DNA from: Sva-07 sp963715825
GTDB taxonomy: Bacteria > Actinomycetota > Acidimicrobiia > Acidimicrobiales > Ilumatobacteraceae
DNA length: 64,000 bases
Assembly: GCA_963715825.1 (NCBI GenBank)
Contig: CAVQSI010000013.1
Span: 62,001 to 126,000 of the forward strand
Direction: 5' to 3'
Position numbers and translations under genes: made by a program. This document shows, piece after piece, positions 24,787 to 32,982 of this stretch (the stretch's first letter is position 1; each line of letters begins with the position of its first letter). The notes beneath the pieces were generated by a model. That model saw only the letters and a list, made by a program, of their open reading frames with translations. It was not told where the DNA came from and searched no databases.

Positions 24787-24900
24787 TATAGTTCACGTCA
24801 ACCAGGTTCCCGCCACCTGGTTTGCTGCGACGGTTGGGATCCGCCTCCCGACCTCGCACCGAGCGACGGCCCCTCTCACGAGGGGTCGTCGCCACTTTTT
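24787..24900 (+). ncRNA. Structured short RNA or leader with three hairpins
   Basis: A -10-like TATAGT at 24787-24792 is followed by three perfect hairpins. The first is AACCAGG/CCTGGTT (24800-24822). The second is GGTTGGGA/TCCCGACC (24832-24853, one G-T pair). The third is a 12-bp stem CGACGGCCCCTC/GAGGGGTCGTCG (24864-24891) with loop TCAC and a T-run at 24896-24900. No gene lies within it on this strand. It could be a roughly 105-nt small RNA, or an attenuator leader, since AGGAGG and a 6-codon reading frame (GTG 24923 to TGA 24943) follow. No known RNA family was recognised. Confidence 0.5.
24864..24900 (+). terminator. Intrinsic terminator
   Basis: A 12-bp stem (24864-24875 with 24880-24891), loop TCAC, then CCAC and five T residues. 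This is the clearest Rho-independent terminator in the window. It ends the short RNA starting near 24799 and faces away from mshD. Confidence 0.75.
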
Positions 24901-24926
24901 CGTCCCTGATCAGGAGGTTCGCGTGC

Positions 24927-25130
24927 TCACCGGCACGCCTTGATCGCCCGGATCAGCGTGCGTTCGGCGTTGCGGAGCTGACGTTCGGCCTCGTGGATCG
25001 CAGTGACCACGTCGTCACGCTCCGTGCCGATCCACGGTTCTGCGAGCCCGGCGACGCGTTGGCGGTACTGCGCCACGTTGTCGGCGATGGCGCCCAATTC
25101 GGCAGCGGTCGACTCGGTGGATCCGGCCAT
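24927..25130 (-). CDS. Small helical protein, unknown
   Basis: A 67-residue protein MAGSTESTAAELGAIADNVA ending RTLIRAIKACR, predicted as two amphipathic helices with no cysteines except near the end. TAGGGT ends 8 nt before the ATG, matching the start signal of neighbouring genes, which supports it as a real gene. It is divergent from hisC and convergent with the short RNA. No family recognised. Confidence 0.55.
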   Translation of the reverse strand: MAGSTESTAAELGAIADNVAQYRQRVAGLAEPWIGTERDDVVTAIHEAERQLRNAERTLIRAIKACR

Positions 25131-25182
25131 GTCGCCAGACCCTACCGGGGGCGTGTGGTGGGCCGCCTCTACACTTCGCCCG

Positions 25183-26293
25183 GTGATTCCCGTCCGTGAC
25201 GATCTGCGCGCCCTCGAGGGCTACCACTCCGCCCAGGTCGATGTTCGGGTCCGCCTCAACACCAACGAATCGCCCGAGCCGCCCCCCGCCGCGTTCCGCG
25301 ACGCGGTCGCCGCCGAGGTGTCGCGCATCGACTGGCACCGCTATCCCGACCGTGCCGCAAGCGAGCTGCGCGAGGCGATCGCGGCGACCCACGGCGTCGA
25401 CGCGTCGCAGGTGTTCGCTGCCAACGGCTCGAACGAGGTGCTCCAGACCGTGCTGTTGGCCTATGCCGGGCCGGGGCGTACCGTCGCGACGTTCGAGCCC
25501 ACGTATCAGATGCATGCGCAGATCGCCCGGGTGACCGGAGCGACCGTCGTGGAGGGCGAGCGCGCCGCCGACTTCACGCTGGATCCGGCCGAAGTCGAGC
25601 GCGTGCTCGCCGAGCACCGACCCCACGTCGTGTTCCTCACCTCGCCGAACAACCCGACCGGCCTGGTCGAACCCGCCGAACGCGTCCGTCAGCTGCTCGA
25701 CCTGGCGCCCGGTCTCGTCGTGGTCGACGAGGCGTACGCGCAGTTCGCCGACTGGTCGGCGCTCGACCTCGTCGCCGAGGACGTGCCGCTGGTTGTCACC
25801 CGGACGTTCTCGAAGACCTGGTCGATGGCGGGTGCCCGCCTCGGCTACCTGATCGGGCCATCGTGGCTCGTCGCCGAACTCGACAAGGTCGTGCTGCCGT
25901 ACCACCTCGACGCCGTCAAGCAGATCGCCGGCCGGCTCGCCCTGCGATTCTCCGACGACATGAACGACCGCGTCGATCACGTCGTCGCCGAACGGGAACG
26001 CATCGTGGCCGCGATGGGCGGCCTGCCGCTGGACGTGTTCCCGAGCGGCGCCAACTTCGTGTTGTTCCGGGTGCAGCCCGGCGGCGCTCACCGGTCGCGA
26101 GGTCTGGCAGGGTCTCGTCGATCGCAGCGTGCTGATCCGCGACTGCTCGAGCTGGCCCCGACTCGACGACTGTCTGCGTGTCACGATCGGCACCCCCGAC
26201 GAGAACACCGAGTTCCTCACCGCGCTGGCCGACGTGCTCGCGCTCGCCCCGTCCCGTACCCCGTCCAGCACCCCGACCGGAGTCACCTCATGA
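25183..26293 (+). CDS. hisC: Histidinol-phosphate aminotransferase, frameshifted
   Basis: A class I/II PLP aminotransferase that converts imidazole-acetol phosphate to histidinol phosphate. RLNTNESPEPPP opens it, LTSPNNPTGLV, VVDEAYAQF and the PLP lysine in FSKTWSMAGARLGYL follow. The frame is lost after NFVLFRVQP; the correct C-terminus (REVWQGLVDRSVLIRDCSSW, LRVTIGTPDENTEF) resumes one base later and ends at 26291-26293. Removing one G in CCCGGCGGCG at 26078-26084 restores about 369 codons. Start is GTG at 25183 with TACACT 7 nt upstream. Its stop overlaps hisB by ATGA. Confidence 0.88.
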
Positions 26294-26886
26294 CACGTAC
26301 AGGCCAGCGCCGCCGCGCGACGAAGGAGACCTCGATCGAGATCGACATCGACCTCGACGGGACCGGTGTCACCGACATCTCGACCGGGATCCCGTTCTAC
26401 GATCACATGCTCGACCAGATCGGTCGTCACGGCGGTTTCGACCTGCGCATCCAGGCCACGGGCGACCTCCACATCGACACGCACCACACCGTCGAAGACG
26501 TCGCGATCGCGCTCGGCGAAGCGTTCGCCGAGGCGCTCGGCGACAAGGCGGGCGTGCGACGGTTCGCAAGTGGGCGCTATCCGCTCGACGAGGCGCTGAT
26601 CGACGTCGCCCTCGATCTGTCGGGACGGCCGTGGGTCGAGTGGCACGTGCCGATGCCCGAGTCGCTCCCTCTCGGCGATCCCGCCTTCGATCCGCAGCTC
26701 GCCGAGCACGCCGTGGCGTCGTTCGCCACCGCGGCGAACATCACGCTGCACGTCGAACTCGTCCGCGGGCGCAACGTGCACCACATCATCGAAGCGACGT
26801 TCAAGGGGCTCGCGCGCACGCTGCGCGACGCAGTGCGCATCGACGACGCCGGCGGTGGCGTCCCGTCGACCAAGGGTGTGTTGTGA
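26290..26886 (+). CDS. hisB: Imidazoleglycerol-phosphate dehydratase
   Basis: A 198-residue enzyme that dehydrates imidazoleglycerol phosphate to imidazole-acetol phosphate. The two metal motifs DTHHTVED and NVHHIIEA are present, together with GIPFYDHMLDQIGRHGGFDL and the C-terminal PSTKGVL. It is the mono-functional type, without a histidinol phosphatase domain. Start is ATG at 26290, overlapping the hisC stop by four bases. Its last codons lie in the first copy of a 14-bp triplet repeat that separates it from hisH. Confidence 0.95.
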   Translation: MTRTGQRRRATKETSIEIDIDLDGTGVTDISTGIPFYDHMLDQIGRHGGFDLRIQATGDLHIDTHHTVEDVAIALGEAFAEALGDKAGVRRFASGRYPLDEALIDVALDLSGRPWVEWHVPMPESLPLGDPAFDPQLAEHAVASFATAANITLHVELVRGRNVHHIIEATFKGLARTLRDAVRIDDAGGGVPSTKGVL

Positions 26887-26914
26887 GGGGTGTGTTGTGA
26901 GGGGTGTGCTGTGA
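26873..26914 (+). repeat. Three tandem 14-bp copies between hisB and hisH
   Basis: Copies at 26873-26886 (AGGGTGTGTTGTGA), 26887-26900 (GGGGTGTGTTGTGA) and 26901-26914 (GGGGTGTGCTGTGA). The first holds the hisB stop and the last the hisH start GTG. Removing two copies would leave a GTGA stop/start overlap like those elsewhere in the operon. Confidence 0.85.
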
Positions 26915-27534
26915 CGCGACCGCTCATTGCGGTGCTCGACTACGGCATCGGCAATCTGCACTCGGCGCAGAAGTCGCTCGAACACGTGGGCGCCGATGCC
27001 CGACTCACCGCCGACCCGGCGCTGATCGCCGACGCCGACGGCGTCGTGCTGCCCGGTGTGGGTGCGTTCGGGGCATGCATGGACGCATTGCGTGCGGCTG
27101 GGCTCGAGGGCCCGACCCACGACGCGGTGAACTCGGGCCGTCCGTTCCTCGGGATCTGTGTCGGCATGCAGATGCTGTTCACGAAATCGCAGGAGAACGA
27201 CGGCGCCGCCGGCCTCGACGTGATCCCCGGCACGGTCACCTGGATCCCGGCGGGGCCCAAGATCCCGCAGATGCAGTGGAACCGCCTCGACATCGTCGAC
27301 CCGAAGGAGCCGATGCTGCACGACCTGGGCGACGAGCCGTACCTGTACTTCGTCCACTCGCTGCACGGGGTGCCCGACGATCCTGCCGTCGTCGCCGCCA
27401 CCGTCGAGTACGGCACCACCCTGAACGCAGCGTTCCGGCTCGACAATGTGTTCGCCGTGCAGTTCCATCCCGAGAAGTCGAGCCGGCCGGGCCTGCGGTT
27501 GCTGCGCAACTTCGTGCAGGAGTGCACACGATGA
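26911..27534 (+). CDS. hisH: Imidazole glycerol phosphate synthase, glutaminase subunit
   Basis: A 207-residue class I glutamine amidotransferase. The nucleophile Cys is in FLGICVGMQMLF, the His/Glu pair in FAVQFHPEKSS, and DYGIGNLHSAQKSLE is the N-terminal signature. It supplies ammonia to HisF. Start is GTG at 26911; GTG at 26890 in the second 14-bp repeat is in frame and would add seven residues. Its stop overlaps the hisA ATG by four bases. Confidence 0.94.
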   Translation: MTRPLIAVLDYGIGNLHSAQKSLEHVGADARLTADPALIADADGVVLPGVGAFGACMDALRAAGLEGPTHDAVNSGRPFLGICVGMQMLFTKSQENDGAAGLDVIPGTVTWIPAGPKIPQMQWNRLDIVDPKEPMLHDLGDEPYLYFVHSLHGVPDDPAVVAATVEYGTTLNAAFRLDNVFAVQFHPEKSSRPGLRLLRNFVQECTR

Positions 27535-28256
27535 TCGACCTCTATCCGGCGATCGATCTGCTCGGCGGCCGGGTCGTCCGCCTCCGTCAGGGCGACTATG
27601 CCGACGAGACCGTCTACGGCGACGACCCGGTCGCTGTCGCCCGGGACTTCGTGTCGGCGGGTGCGCGCTGGATCCACGTCGTCGACCTCGACGCCGCTCG
27701 CTCGGGTGATCCTGTCAACCGACCGGTCGTCGCCGCGATCGCATCGGCGCTCGAGGGGACGGCACGCGTCCAGACGGGCGGCGGTGTCCGATCACTCGAC
27801 GATGCTCGCGAGCTCGCCGACGCCGGCGTCGCCCGTGTGGTGATGGGCTCCGCGGCCGTGAGCGATCCAGCGCTGGTCGGATCGGTGTCCGACATCGTCG
27901 CGGTGGCGGTCGGGCTCGACCACCGTGACGGTGACGTCGCCGTGCACGGCTGGACCGCCGGGAGCGGTCTGGCGCTCGACGACGCCTACGCACTGTTCCC
28001 GACCGCTGCCGTCTTCGTCGTCACCGACATCGGTCGTGACGGCATGTTGGCGGGTCCCGACCTGGACGGCCTGGCCCGGTCGGCCGAACTCGCCGGCGCG
28101 CCCGTGATCGCCAGCGGCGGCGTGGCGAGTCTGGCCGACGTTCGCGCGTTGGCGGCGATCGAGAACCTCGGTGGGGTCATCACGGGCAAGGCCATCTACG
28201 AAGGACGGTTCACCGTGAGCGACGCGCTCGAAGCCCTCGGACAGGCGCCGTCGTGA
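27531..28256 (+). CDS. hisA: Phosphoribosylformimino-AICAR-phosphate isomerase
   Basis: A 241-residue TIM barrel that isomerises ProFAR to PRFAR. YPAIDLLGGRVVRLRQGDY carries the first catalytic Asp, HVVDLDAARSG and VQTGGGVRS follow, and VTDIGRDGMLAGPD carries the second Asp. In actinobacteria this protein can be PriA, which also serves tryptophan synthesis; no trpF is seen near trpE, so a dual role is possible but unproven. Start ATG at 27531 overlaps hisH; the stop overlaps the hisF GTG. Confidence 0.93.
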   Translation: MIDLYPAIDLLGGRVVRLRQGDYADETVYGDDPVAVARDFVSAGARWIHVVDLDAARSGDPVNRPVVAAIASALEGTARVQTGGGVRSLDDARELADAGVARVVMGSAAVSDPALVGSVSDIVAVAVGLDHRDGDVAVHGWTAGSGLALDDAYALFPTAAVFVVTDIGRDGMLAGPDLDGLARSAELAGAPVIASGGVASLADVRALAAIENLGGVITGKAIYEGRFTVSDALEALGQAPS

Positions 28257-29038
28257 AGGTCGCTCGGGTGATCCCATGTCTCGACGTCACCGACGGTCGA
28301 GTCGTCAAGGGAACCAACTTCGTCGACCTCCGCGACGCCGGCGACCCCGTCGAGCTCGCCGCCCGCTACGACCTCGAGGGCGCCGACGAGCTGGTGTTCC
28401 TCGACATCACTGCGTCGAGCGACAACCGTGACACCACCGTCGACATGGTGCGCCGCGTCGCCGACGAGGTGTACATCCCGTTCACCGTCGGCGGGGGCAT
28501 CCGCACCCTGGAAGACGCTCGACGCATGCTGCGGGCCGGCGCCGACAAGGTGAGCGTGAACACTGCAGCAGTCGAACGGCCCGAGCTGATCACCGAGATC
28601 GCCACCGAGTTCGGTGCCCAGTGCGTCGTGTGCGCGATCGACGCCAAGCGGCGGACCGACGACGACGGGTTCCCCGCAGCGAACGGCTGGGAGGTGTACC
28701 TCCACGGCGGGCGCACCCCGACCGGCATCGATGCCGTCGAGTGGGCACAGGAGGCGGTGCGGCGAGGTGCCGGCGAGATCCTGCTGACGTCGATGGACCG
28801 CGACGGCACCCGGGAGGGGTTCGACCTCGACCTGACCCAGGCGATCGTCGACGCCGTCACCGTGCCGGTGATCGCGAGCGGTGGGGTCGGCTCGATCGAG
28901 CACCTCGTCGAGGGGGTCGCAGTCGGCCGCGCCGATGCCGTGCTCGCTGCGTCGATCTTCCACTTCCGCGAACACACGGTCGCGGACGCCAAGGCGCAGA
29001 TGTCCGCAGCCGGCATCCACGTTCGCCCCGTTTCGTGA
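28253..29038 (+). CDS. hisF: Imidazole glycerol phosphate synthase, cyclase subunit
   Basis: A 261-residue TIM barrel, partner of HisH. MKVARVIPCLDVTDGRVVKG, FLDITASSDNRDT, FTVGGGIRTLEDA and LLTSMDRDGTREGFDL are the family signatures, including the two catalytic aspartates. It makes imidazole glycerol phosphate and AICAR. Start is GTG at 28253 in a GTGA overlap with hisA. It ends the overlapping run hisC-B-H-A-F. Confidence 0.95.
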   Translation: MKVARVIPCLDVTDGRVVKGTNFVDLRDAGDPVELAARYDLEGADELVFLDITASSDNRDTTVDMVRRVADEVYIPFTVGGGIRTLEDARRMLRAGADKVSVNTAAVERPELITEIATEFGAQCVVCAIDAKRRTDDDGFPAANGWEVYLHGGRTPTGIDAVEWAQEAVRRGAGEILLTSMDRDGTREGFDLDLTQAIVDAVTVPVIASGGVGSIEHLVEGVAVGRADAVLAASIFHFREHTVADAKAQMSAAGIHVRPVS

Positions 29039-29060
29039 CCGGTCGCGTAGGTTCTGCGAG

Positions 29061-29774
29061 ATGAGTACTGCAGCAGTCACGACCGAACGACGCGACGGGG
29101 TGCTCGTCGTCCATCTCGACGACGGCAAGGCCAATGCGCTGTCGTTCGACATGATCGCTGCGATCAACGCCGCGATCGACGAGGCCGAAGCCGACGACGA
29201 CATCCGGGCGATGGTGCTGCACGGACGGCCGGGGAAGTTCTCCGCCGGGTTCGACCTCGGTGTGATGTTCGGTGACGACATGTCGGCGATCATCAACCTG
29301 GTCGCCGACGGGGGAGCGCTCGTGCACCGTCTGTACGGCTCGCCGGTGCCCGTCGTCGCCGCGAGCACCGGCCATGCGCTGGCCGCCGGAGCGCTGGTGC
29401 TGCTCGGCTGCGACGTGCGCGTCGCCGGCGACGTCGAGGCGAAGGTGGGCCTCAACGAGGTCGCCATCAAGATGGTGCTGCCGGACTGGGCGCTCACGAT
29501 CGCCGTGGACCGCCTGAGCAAGCGCCATCTCCAGCGCGCCCTGGCCAACGCCCGGATCACGACCCCGCGCGCCGCCGTCGACGTCGGGTTCATCGACGAG
29601 GTGGTCGCCGACGGCGAGGAACTCGATCGTGCCGTCGCCGTCGCCTCCGAACTGGCCGCGACACTCGATCCGTCGGCGTACGCCCGCACCGTCCGGGCCA
29701 TCCGCGGCCCGGTCCTCGACCTGATGGCCGAGCAGATCGCGAGCGACCGCTCGGCAGGGGTCAGCCCGCTCTGA
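29061..29774 (+). CDS. Crotonase-fold enoyl-CoA hydratase/isomerase
   Basis: A 237-residue crotonase family member. The first oxyanion segment is GKFSAGFDLGVMF, the second is GHALAAGALVLLGCDVRVAG, where glycine runs usually seen as AGGG are replaced with AAGA. LNEVAIKMVLPDWALTIA replaces the usual ExGxxP region, without a clear second catalytic Glu, so the reaction (hydratase, isomerase or thioesterase) is unsure. Start is ATG at 29061 with TAGGTT 7 nt upstream, so it has its own promoter after hisF. Confidence 0.85.
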   Translation: MSTAAVTTERRDGVLVVHLDDGKANALSFDMIAAINAAIDEAEADDDIRAMVLHGRPGKFSAGFDLGVMFGDDMSAIINLVADGGALVHRLYGSPVPVVAASTGHALAAGALVLLGCDVRVAGDVEAKVGLNEVAIKMVLPDWALTIAVDRLSKRHLQRALANARITTPRAAVDVGFIDEVVADGEELDRAVAVASELAATLDPSAYARTVRAIRGPVLDLMAEQIASDRSAGVSPL

Positions 29775-29793
29775 GGTGGGTAGGGTCGCCGAC

Positions 29794-30786
29794 ATGGCTA
29801 CCCCCACCGTCAATCCCAACATGGAATACCGCCGGCTCGGCAACACCGGGCTGCAGGTCAGCGTGCTGTCGTTCGGCAGCTGGGTCACCTTCGACACCCA
29901 GCTCGACAACAACCTCGCCCTCGACTGCATGGCGGCGGCGGGCGACGCCGGCTGCAACTTCTTCGACAACGCCGAGGCCTACGCGGGTGGCAAGAGCGAG
30001 ACGATCATGGGCCAGGTGCTGCGTGAGCTCGACTGGCCGCGCTGGTCGTACGTGGTGACCACCAAGGTGTTCTGGGGGCTCAACAAGAACACCCCGAACA
30101 TGAACAACACACTCAACCGCAAGTACCTGATGCATGCGATCGACGGGTCGTTGGAGCGCTTCGGCCTGGATTTCGTCGACGTCCTCTACTGCCACCGGTC
30201 CGACCCGAACACGCCGATCGAGGAGACGGTGTGGGCGATGAGCGACATCATCTCGGCGGGCAAGGCGCTGTATTGGGGCACCAGCGAATGGTCGGCCGAC
30301 GAGATCCGCGCGGCGATCGACATCGCCGACCGCCATCACCTGCATCGGCCCGTCACCGAACAGAGCCAGTACAACCTGCTGGAGCGCCGCAAGGTCGAAA
30401 AGGAGTACGCACGGATCAACGCCGAGTTCAACTACGGCAACACGATCTGGAGCCCGCTGGCGTCGGGCCTGCTCACCGGCAAGTACAAAGACGGCATCCC
30501 GGACGACTCGCGCGCTGCGCTCGAGGGCTACGGCTGGCTCGCCGGCCGGTTGAGCGACGCCGAGGCAATCGCCCGCGTCGAGAAGCTCCGCCCGATCGCC
30601 GAACGCCTCGACTGCACGATGGCGCAGCTCGCGCTGGCGTGGTGCACGAAGAATCCGCACGTGTCGAGCGTCATCACCGGTGCGTCGAAGGTCAGCCAGG
30701 TCGAGCAGAACTTCGGGGCCCTCGACGTGATCCCGCTGCTCACCGACGAGGTCAAAGAAGAGATGGAAGCCGCCGTCAGCGGCTGA
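29794..30786 (+). CDS. Aldo/keto reductase, KCNAB-like group
   Basis: A 330-residue NADPH-dependent TIM-barrel reductase. MEYRRLGNTGLQVSVLSFGS opens it; the catalytic tetrad is visible as Asp/Tyr in FFDNAEAYAGGKSE, Lys in TTKVFW, and His in LYCHRSDPNTPIEE. SEWSADEI and QSQYNLLERRKVEKEY place it with the potassium-channel beta-subunit type AKRs. Start is ATG at 29794 with TAGGGT 7 nt upstream. The end overlaps the convergent hydrolase by 11 bases. Confidence 0.9.
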   Translation: MATPTVNPNMEYRRLGNTGLQVSVLSFGSWVTFDTQLDNNLALDCMAAAGDAGCNFFDNAEAYAGGKSETIMGQVLRELDWPRWSYVVTTKVFWGLNKNTPNMNNTLNRKYLMHAIDGSLERFGLDFVDVLYCHRSDPNTPIEETVWAMSDIISAGKALYWGTSEWSADEIRAAIDIADRHHLHRPVTEQSQYNLLERRKVEKEYARINAEFNYGNTIWSPLASGLLTGKYKDGIPDDSRAALEGYGWLAGRLSDAEAIARVEKLRPIAERLDCTMAQLALAWCTKNPHVSSVITGASKVSQVEQNFGALDVIPLLTDEVKEEMEAAVSG

Positions 30787-31393
30787 GCCAGGCGGTCATC
30801 CGGGCAGCGACGTCGAAGGTGTGGCCGACCAGGGAGTGGTCGGCCATCTCGATCGTGTGGTGCTCGACCGGTGTGCCGTCGGCAACCCAGCGTTCGATGA
30901 TCGGGCCGGACACCTTCGGCGGGCTGAACTGGTCGTGCACCGGTGTGAGGACCAGCGTCGGCACCGCGGGTGCGGCCACATCCGGGGCCAGTGCCAGCGG
31001 GGGAGCGACGAGGCCGAGTGCCGTGACCCGCGCATCATCGAGACCGAGAGCGATCATCGCTCCGAACGAATAGCCCAGCGCGACCATCGGGACGTCGGAG
31101 ACGGCTGTTGCGATGTCGTCGAGCGCCGCGATCGCATCGAGGCGTTCACCGGGCCCGCCTGAGAAGTCGGCTCGGAAGTCGAATCGCAGCGAGGCGATGC
31201 CGGCACGTGGCAACGCCTCGAAGAGTGCGCTCACCACGTTGTTGAACCGATTGCCGCCGTACTGCGGATGCGGGTGGCAGATGATGGCCGCCAGCCGAGG
31301 GACGTCGGGCACGGCGAGGTCGCCCACCAGCGCAGTGCCGTCCGAGGCCACGAGCTGCCGGTGTTGGATGGCCTCGGCATCGCTCACGTACAT
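30776..31393 (-). CDS. Alpha/beta hydrolase (dienelactone hydrolase-like)
   Basis: A 205-residue alpha/beta hydrolase. ICHPHPQYGGNRFNNVV is typical of the COG2945 group, the nucleophile elbow is GYSFGA, and the charge relay residues are Asp in TPVHDQFSPP and His in EMADHSLVGHT. Substrate unknown. ATG at 31393 is used. GTG at 31387, two codons later, has TACCGT exactly 8 nt upstream and may be the real start. It is divergent from the GroES-like gene 31 bases away. Confidence 0.82.
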   Translation of the reverse strand: MYVSDAEAIQHRQLVASDGTALVGDLAVPDVPRLAAIICHPHPQYGGNRFNNVVSALFEALPRAGIASLRFDFRADFSGGPGERLDAIAALDDIATAVSDVPMVALGYSFGAMIALGLDDARVTALGLVAPPLALAPDVAAPAVPTLVLTPVHDQFSPPKVSGPIIERWVADGTPVEHHTIEMADHSLVGHTFDVAARMTAWLSR

Positions 31394-31424
31394 CGACGGT
31401 AGCGCCGCAGATAGCGTGACGAAG

Positions 31425-31751
31425 ATGGCCGTCATCGACGACAAACTCCCGATCAAGATGCTCAACGATCGGGTGCTCGTGCGCGTCTCCGACAAGGCCG
31501 GCGAACGCAAGTCGTCGGGCGGCATCGTCATCCCCGCCACCGCCCAGGTGTCCAAGCGCCTGATCTGGGCCACCGTGGTCGCGCAGGGGCAGAACGTGCG
31601 CTCGTGCGAGGTCGGCGACAAGGTGCTGTTCAGCCCGGAGGACCGCTACGAGGTCGAGGTGCAGGGCGAGGACTACGTGATGCTGCGCGAGCGCGAACTG
31701 CACGCAGTCGCCGCCGAGCGCATCGAAGCGTCGACCGGGCTGTATCTGTAG
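31425..31751 (+). CDS. groS: GroES-like co-chaperonin
   Basis: A 108-residue GroES-fold protein. KMLNDRVLVRV is the N-terminal strand, KSSGGIVIPATAQ fits the mobile loop that binds GroEL, VGDKVLFSPED follows, and the end YVMLRERELHAVAA resembles the C-terminal strand. It is slightly longer than typical GroES and lacks the usual Gly/Arg roof loop. No groEL lies beside it. Start is ATG at 31425 with TAGCGT 7 nt upstream. It could be a second or specialised GroES. Confidence 0.8.
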   Translation: MAVIDDKLPIKMLNDRVLVRVSDKAGERKSSGGIVIPATAQVSKRLIWATVVAQGQNVRSCEVGDKVLFSPEDRYEVEVQGEDYVMLRERELHAVAAERIEASTGLYL

Positions 31752-31762
31752 CTGCTGGCCGG

Positions 31763-32908
31763 TCAGCCGAGTTCGTAGCCGCCGCGCACCGTCACGGTGA
31801 CGCCGATGCGGTCCTTGGAGTAGGTGGCCCCACTCATCGTGTCGAGGCCGAGCCAGGTGATCAGCCGGTCCTGATCGGCCGGCGTCAGGCGGGCGCAGCC
31901 CTTGCTCTGTGGGCTGGTCGGGACGTTGTTGGCACCGTGGATCGCCTGGCCGTTGTCGAAGTACAACGGCTTGTACATGTTGCCGTTCAACGGGTTGTCC
32001 TCGGGCACCGGGTAGATCGACGACTCGTGCCACCCGCCGTTGTCGAGCGCCGGGTTGAACCGGAACGCACGGGTCCGTTCCTGGAGCCGAGTCTCGTAGC
32101 CCGCTTCGCCCGTCGAGGTGCGGAACACGTTGACCATGCGGTCGAGGCCTTCGCCGGTCAGCAGCACCTGGCACGTGAGGTCGATGAAGATCCACCGACC
32201 CTCGGTGGCGACGTTCGGAGGGATCGGCAGCGTCGTGGTGGCCAGCAGCAACTGCTCCTCCTCGCTCCCCGGGAGCATGTCGGCGCGGTTGACGGGCAGG
32301 CCGAGTGCCAACCGGCTTGCGCACAGCGCTCGTCGGGTGACCGGGCCCGACACGCCGTCGACGGGCATCTCGGGGAATCCGTAGGGGACGAGCAGTTCGT
32401 TGAGCTTGGCCTGCTGGGCAGTGACCGACGCGAAGGTCTCGGCGGCGACGATTGCCGCGTTGCGTTCCAGGCGCTGTTCGCCGGTGATGTCGTCGAGACC
32501 GTTGTCGATGCACACGTCGAGCAGTTGCTCGGGCAGGATCAACTCGTCCGGCAGGTTGTTCTCGGCCTGGAGCGAGGCGATGGTGACGATCTCGTCGGCT
32601 CGCGACGTGGCGATGCCGCCGAGCGACTCGCCGGGTGCCACCTGGACGACGCAGGCGGGATCGTAGACGTCGAGCGCCGGCTCGGTGGTGGTGGTCGAGC
32701 TCGGCGGGGCGGTCGTGGGTGGCGCAGTGGTCGGTGGGGCCGTGGTGGGCGGCGCCGTGGTCACCGGGGCAGACGTGGACTCCGACCGCGTCGTCGAGGC
32801 GTCCGGTGAACCCGCTGCCGGGTCGATCGCCGCGGCCTGGCTGCAGGCCGACGCCACGAGGCAGCCGCCGACCAGCCAGGCCAGCCAGGTCGGTCGGGTC
32901 GTGCGCAC
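31763..32908 (-). CDS. Lipoprotein L,D-transpeptidase (YkuD)
   Basis: About 381 residues. A signal sequence with lipobox VASAC is followed by a Thr/Pro linker in which APPTT repeats four times, a helical region with a peptidoglycan-binding-like segment (VDGVSGPVTRRALCA), and a C-terminal YkuD domain. The catalytic motif is IHGANNVPTSPQSKGCARL with the nucleophile Cys and preceding His. It would form 3-3 cross-links in peptidoglycan outside the membrane. Start is GTG at 32908, favoured because TAGCTT ends 7 nt upstream; TTG at 32917 is an alternative. Confidence 0.87.
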   Translation of the reverse strand: MRTTRPTWLAWLVGGCLVASACSQAAAIDPAAGSPDASTTRSESTSAPVTTAPPTTAPPTTAPPTTAPPSSTTTTEPALDVYDPACVVQVAPGESLGGIATSRADEIVTIASLQAENNLPDELILPEQLLDVCIDNGLDDITGEQRLERNAAIVAAETFASVTAQQAKLNELLVPYGFPEMPVDGVSGPVTRRALCASRLALGLPVNRADMLPGSEEEQLLLATTTLPIPPNVATEGRWIFIDLTCQVLLTGEGLDRMVNVFRTSTGEAGYETRLQERTRAFRFNPALDNGGWHESSIYPVPEDNPLNGNMYKPLYFDNGQAIHGANNVPTSPQSKGCARLTPADQDRLITWLGLDTMSGATYSKDRIGVTVTVRGGYELG

Positions 32909-32982
32909 GACGGACAAGCTACAAATCTTCGCTCGAAGGCGGCACCTGTTTCGTGGCTGTTCACCGACCGTAGGCTGGCCCG

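Noticed and set aside
25015..27468. An 817-codon minus-strand frame opposite hisC, hisB and hisH
   Set aside because: Mirror image of the his genes, with no domain sequence; the plus-strand enzymes are unmistakable.
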